From contig CM042091.1 of assembly GCA_023512835.1 (NCBI GenBank), positions 37,958,107 to 38,022,106 on the forward strand: 64,000 nt of DNA. The letters run 5' to 3'. Made by a program: the position numbers and the translations under genes. This DNA is from Taxillus chinensis (Eukaryota; Streptophyta; Magnoliopsida; Santalales; Loranthaceae). Positions 59,573 to 64,000 of the stretch are shown here, one piece after another; the stretch's first letter is position 1, and each line of letters opens with the position of its first letter. The notes beneath the pieces were generated by a model, which made no database searches, had not been told where the DNA came from, and worked only from the letters and a program-made list of their open reading frames with translations.

Positions 59573-62187
59573 GTTTTTGAAAGACATTTGGAATACATTT
59601 TATGAAAACATTTTCAAAACATGTTATTGAAGAGATTTTTAAAAAAATATTTTATTGAAAAACGTTTTGTTTTGTTTTGTTTTTTTGTTTTTTGTTTGTT
59701 TGTTTTTTTTTGTTTTTTATTTTTTTGAAAACATTTTGAAAATTATTTATTGAAAACGTTTTTTTTAAAAGACATGTTTGTTTTTTTTTTGTTTTGTGTT
59801 TCCCTTTTTTTTTTGAAATTGAAAATGCATATATCAAAATAGATGTGGAGTGTGTGAGTGTGACATCCACAAAAATAAAATCACTCTTTTTTTTTTCTTT
59901 TTCTTCATCCTTTCCCTTTGCTCTCTCTCTTTTTTCTTTGGTTGTTTTTTTTTACTACACTTTACATATTACACATACATAAGAAGAAATACAGGGAAAA
60001 TGCAATGGAAAAAAGTTGAAACGCAATTACATCAAATATAGATAAACTAAAAAAACGAAAATTAAAAAGAATGCTAAAAACAAATACACCAAATATAGAT
60101 ACAAATCATCTGAAAAAAGGAGTGAAAAGATAAGGGCTGAACCGACTTTGAATCTTCTGCTTGAGCTCCCACTGATGCTGATGGTCACCACCTGCTTGGA
60201 ACCAGCAAGATTTGACAACGAGGTTTGTGAGGGGAGGTTTTTTGGTATTTGAAGAGATGAATTTTCTGGGTTTGAGATCCTTGCTGGCTGGGAATAAGGA
60301 GGGTAAGCGTGAGGAGCAGGGGATTGGAACAGGATTGGTATCTGTTATGTCTTTTTGCTTGTTGAACACGCAGAAAAAGAAAGGCTGAAGTTGGGGCTGT
60401 TTTTGTGTTTTTCTTGTTGGAGAAAAAAAAAGGCGACGTGAGACAGGAGGAGAAAGAGGATAAAGGGGTGATATTGACTGTAAAAAAACTGGGCGTTTAA
60501 TCTGAGGAGATGAGGCTGGGGCGTTTCTCTCCTTTCTTTCTTCTCCAATGATCTCTCTCTTCTTTTTTTTTTCTCAATGATCTCTCTCTCTTTTTTTCTT
60601 TTGCTGTTTTTTCCCCTGGAATGATGGAGGGTTCCCTCCTCCTCTCTCTCGTGTTTTTTTTTTTATGGCTTTCTTCAACGAAAAAACCCACCTGAAGAAC
60701 CTTTTTTTTTTTTTTTTGCCTGGAACGATGGATGGCTCTCTTCAACGAAAACCTACTTTTCTTTCAATCCCCCTCTCTCTTTTTTTTTCTTTTTTTCCTC
60801 TCTTTTTCCTTAACGAATTTTTTCCTCAAAAAAGGAATCCCCCCTGCGCGGGACCGTTGAATACCTCTTAAAGTGCTTTGCGAAAAAGTTTTTTGGCTCC
60901 ACTTGTCATTAATTGTTGTATTATTTGATGCGGTATTTTTAATTTGCAGGTTTGATGCCTTGTCGGGAGGACAGTGTGTGCGGGAAACAGGGCAGCTCAT
61001 GATTGCCTTTTTTCAAGTTTGTATTTTAGCAGCACATGTGACCGACAGATATTAAAAATGATGTTTTGTCAGATGGCCAGCACATAAAACAGGTCCCGTG
61101 AACGACCCGAGAGAAAAAAAGGAAACCCGTGAGAAAAAAGCCGACGCGAAAAGCCAGCGAGAAAAAAAGATCAGCGAAGGCAGAAAGGGTCGGAGGTTCG
61201 AAGTGTCGGCAAGTCGGAACATCGGCAGGGTCGAAGTGTCGGCAGGTTCGAAGCTTCGGTGGGTCGAATTTCAGTGGGGCAAAAGTCAACGGTCAACGGG
61301 TCGAAGTGTCGGCAGGTCGAAGGTCGGAGGTTGACAGGCTTCGAGGGTCCGTGGGTCGTAGGTCAAGGTTCGAAGGTTCGCAGGTCAAGGCATCGCAGGG
61401 TGAAGGGTCGAAGGGTCGATGGTTGGAGTGTCGACAGGGAGGCTTCGAGGCTTCGAAGCTCCGAGGCTTCGAGGCTCCGAGGCTTCGATGCTTCGAGGCT
61501 TCAGGGCTTCAAGGCTTCGAGGCTTCGGGGCTTCGGGGCTTCGAGCTTCGGGGCTTCGAGCTCGGGGCTTCGAGCTTCGGGGCTTCGAGGCTTCAAGGCT
61601 TCGAGCTTCGGGGTCAATGGGTCGAAGTGTCGGCAGGTCAACGGTCAACGGTCAACTTTTTGTTTTTTTGTTTTTTTGTTTTTTTTTGTTTTGTTTTTTT
61701 AACTTTTAATTACCTTTTTACCCCCACCAAAAATGCAAAAATGGGTAACCTTCCAGGAATTGTTTGGGGAGATCCGTATTCGCCTACATAGGCATTTTGA
61801 AGGGTTTCGCATGATCACTTTTGCGGGCAGTTTGACCAGGGGCATTAACCGTCTTTTGGCAAGTTTGACTTTTTCCAACGAAAGTTGTTTTGGCCATAAC
61901 TTCTTCATTTTAAGTCCGATTTGAGCTCGGTCAAGTGCGTTGGTCTCGAATTTTCATCCTCCATCACCTGGTGTTGGTCTTGGGGCGCTTCAAGGACTTG
62001 TAACAAAAGTCATTAATTTTGAACTCCCACATCCGTGTCAATTGTATCCATCTCGTGCCGATTGGAGTAGACCATTCCTTGGAAGTATGGGATCATTGTG
62101 GACCTGTTCAACAAGGTACATGGCATGGGCAGAAAGGTATATCAAATGGAGTTAGTATGTCCAACCCGGACAAAATAGGGTCCTACA
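59061..62187 (-). repeat. 5' LTR of Ogre element D
   Basis: Plus-strand limits are TGTCATCACTGG and GGGTCCTACA, followed by CACTT. Its length is 3127 bases. It has the TCGAAG-type array at 61190-61650 and T-rich tracts at 59520-59960 and 60550-60830. Confidence 0.92.
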
Positions 62188-62707
62188 CACTTAACGACAA
62201 AACCAAGAGTTTAACCTCTCTCTCAAAAGAAGAAAACACACAGAACACAATATAATGGCTCTGCCATACTTTAAAGAAATAATCTTTTGCAGAACCAACG
62301 CAAGAGTTCCAACACAAGAAAAAGATAGTGAATAAACTTAGAAGTGCTATGCGCCGCGTTGAACTAAGATCAAGATCAAAACTTTCGATCTAATCTACTT
62401 TCTTGTTTATCCAAGATCTAGCACGATCATCGAGTCTCTTCTCCGTGTTGTTTCCCATAATCAAAACTGTCTCCGAGCATTGCTATCTTATCTGAGATCT
62501 GTTCAGCAAAGAACATTTACTCCAATCTCAGATTTGTCTGATAGTTAATTATGTCTCACATCATTCACATTACTACTATTGTCTTTTCCATCAATACTTC
62601 CACGTAGTCATCCATAGACAAATCCAAAACCAGCCAATAGTCTAGCTTCCATAGGCGAAGAAAGTCTATTCACCCCCCCCCCCTCTAGACTCACTTTGGG
62701 ACCTACA
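62188..62707 (+). repeat. End of the copia-like 5' LTR of element F
   Basis: It resumes after the D insertion and ends CTATTCACCCC(n)CTCTAGACTC...GGGACCTACA, the typical 3' end of a plant copia LTR. A C-run of 13 lies near 62672. It is followed at once by the iMet primer site. The start of the LTR lies left of 44785 and could not be located. Confidence 0.7.
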
Positions 62708-62709
62708 AT

Positions 62710-62720
62710 TGGTATCAGAG
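62710..62720 (+). promoter_or_regulatory. tRNA-iMet primer binding site of element F
   Basis: TGGTATCAGAG two bases after the LTR end; the next base is A where the perfect site has C. Confidence 0.85.
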
Positions 62721-62749
62721 AAGTTCTACAACTCCATAGAGATCCCTAA

Positions 62750-64000
62750 ATGGCCGACATGGATTCTAGCAGTGCAGCTCCGGCTCCCGAGCAAGCTCCA
62801 GTTCCTATTGAGGAACTTGAAGCCAGTCGTGCTCCAGAAGAAGGAGCGACTGGAGACCAGGAGCAGAAAGAACCGAGTACCAGTAGCAACAAGAAAGAAC
62901 AAGAAGACTTCTATGACGTTCTGCCTGGCTCATCCTCCCAAGTACCTATGTGCACATCCGTGCGCTTTTCCAAATGGAAAGCGAGAATGAGAGCACACCT
63001 AGAGATCAATCCACTGAAGAAGACCGGGTCGAGTGCGAGGAGTCTTGCAGAAGATATTGCTAGTTCAGTGAGAGCCCCAGTTCGTGTTCCAAGGCCACCG
63101 GCACCTGTTCCATAGACTTCTCGGGGTTCCTCTACATCCACCACAATGGCACATATAGCTGAAGTGGTGGAGAACATTGCCAGAACTCATCTCCCCACTG
63201 ATTCTACACCTGAGGAGGCCCCTCCTACTGAGCTGCCCAGGGATACTGTAGCAGTTAGAGAGCCTGCAGATGGAGGGCAGACACCAGCACAGGAAACCCC
63301 AGAGGATAGGGGTACAACACCTGTTCTGTTAAACTCTCTCAGTGAGTCTGAGCTTGAAGAGTTTTATGTTGAATATGCAAAGGCACATATGACCCCCGAA
63401 GCACTGAGGAAGGCTTGGATAGCCTTCGGAAAGCAGATGGTGGACAGAGACCATCTGATTAGCTGGTTGGTTGAACAGGGTCTAGTGAAGAAAGACCCAG
63501 TGGAAGTTGTGTCCATTGCTGCCCCATCTCCCATCATAGCTAAAACCCCTGCCACATCTACTCCTCATGATGCTGAGATGGTGCCAAATGTTGTGCAAGA
63601 GGAAGCATAAAAAGAAGAAACCTTTGCTGCTGTAGCCAGTGACTCTGATGCAGGAGCAGCTCCACAGGTCCCTGTGCCTGTGGAAAGTTCTGAGGTGGCT
63701 ACACCACCTGCACCGTTAATTCATCAAGTGGCCACTCAGGTGAGTGAGGAGTTAGCAGCCAATATCCCAATGGCCATTCCAGTACCGGCTGCGTCTCACT
63801 CCTGTTCCCTAACAACTGAAGAGGTAGATCTTCTTGCAAGCAAAGTCCTTGAGAAACTAATTTCCTCAGGCATCCTTAAAGCATCAGTATCTCAAGCTTT
63901 TGAGGAACGACTTGCTGCAGTGGAATCAAGTATGGAAGAGGTACGAACTCAAGTAGAACTATCTGACCGTACCCTAGACAAAGTGCAGCAAGAGATGACA
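62750..64000 (+). pseudogene. Element F first ORF (gag-like, Ala/Pro/Glu-rich), open to window end
   Basis: The frame starts at ATG 62750 (context AAAATGG), 30 bases after the PBS. It stays in one register to position 64000, broken by TAG 63113 and TAA 63608. An acidic, Ala/Pro-rich stretch is followed by RFSKWKARMRAHLEI, which resembles the start of copia gag proteins (WKARM). A second part has helical segments (LSESELEEFYVEYAKAHM, LISWLVEQGL). From about 63820 a likely coiled coil (LASKVLEKLISSGILK, ERLAAVESSMEEV) runs out of the window. No peptidase, RT or integrase motif is seen in the visible part. The resemblance to gag is weak, so the product stays unassigned. Confidence 0.55.

Larger units (their letters stand above)
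44786..62187 (-). mobile_element. Ogre-type element D, complete
   Basis: A 17.4-kb minus-strand element with both LTRs, PBS, ORF1, gag-pro, predicted intron, RT-RNase H-archaeal RNase H, integrase and repeat-rich tail. It is flanked by a perfect 5-bp duplication CACTT (44781-44785 and 62188-62192). The first 500 bases of the two LTRs differ at one position by eye, so insertion is recent. It is not nested by other elements and gives the reference order for A. Confidence 0.93.

Noticed and set aside
1..64000. Host genes, tRNA or rRNA genes, CRISPR arrays, bacterial operons
   Set aside because: None seen. All sizable coding similarity is to retroelement proteins or their cargo, and tandem repeats lack the spacer pattern of CRISPR.

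Overview
The window is plant nuclear heterochromatin made almost entirely of nested LTR retrotransposons. I see no host gene, tRNA, rRNA or CRISPR array. The lineages present (Tat/Ogre, Athila, Tekay-type chromovirus, copia-like LTRs) together point to a seed plant, most likely a eudicot with a large repeat-rich genome; the species cannot be read from this. Every coding region carries stops or frameshifts, so nearly all 'genes' here are retroelement pseudogenes.

Layout. (1) 1-10012, + strand: left part of an Ogre-type Ty3/gypsy element 'A' (end of 5' LTR, PBS, leader, ORF1, gag-pro, a short predicted intron, RT-RNase H). (2) 10013-23415, +: Athila-type element 'B' with both LTRs, a tRNA-Asp PBS, gag-pro-pol and, in the env position, a 774-codon reading frame ending in a Ulp1/C48-like cysteine peptidase domain. 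This frame sits behind its own TATA box and an array of 101-bp repeats. (3) 23416-23543 and 34097-40619, +: right part of an Ogre A-type element (end of the archaeal-type RNase H, integrase, long repeat-rich tail, PPT, 3' LTR). It is split by (4) 23544-34096, -: Tekay-like chromovirus 'C' (iMet PBS, chromodomain integrase), whose protease gene is itself split by a 1.2-kb solo LTR at 29089-30282. (5) 40620-43593, +: 3' part of element 'E', a second, unrelated-looking Ulp1-like domain directly before a PPT and a copia-like 1.5-kb LTR. (6) 43594-44785 and 62188-64000, +: a repeat-rich tract, then the end of a copia-like LTR, iMet PBS and start of the coding region of element 'F'. It is interrupted by (7) 44786-62187, -: a complete second Ogre-type element 'D', 17.4 kb, with a perfect 5-bp target duplication (CACTT).

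Relative order of events read from the nesting: E before A; A before B and C; C before the solo LTR; F before D. The solo LTR in C resembles the E LTR, so that family was active both before A and after C. The junctions around B do not fit a simple insertion: the left flank is an occupied site, and the same site is present empty 24 kb to the right.

The most notable content is the pair of Ulp1-like peptidase domains carried by two different LTR elements, both keeping the H-(17)-D and Q-(6)-C spacing of the family. The Athila copy has a promoter-like block that repeats the sequence modules of the element's own LTR. All identifications are from reading the sequence; no database search was run.
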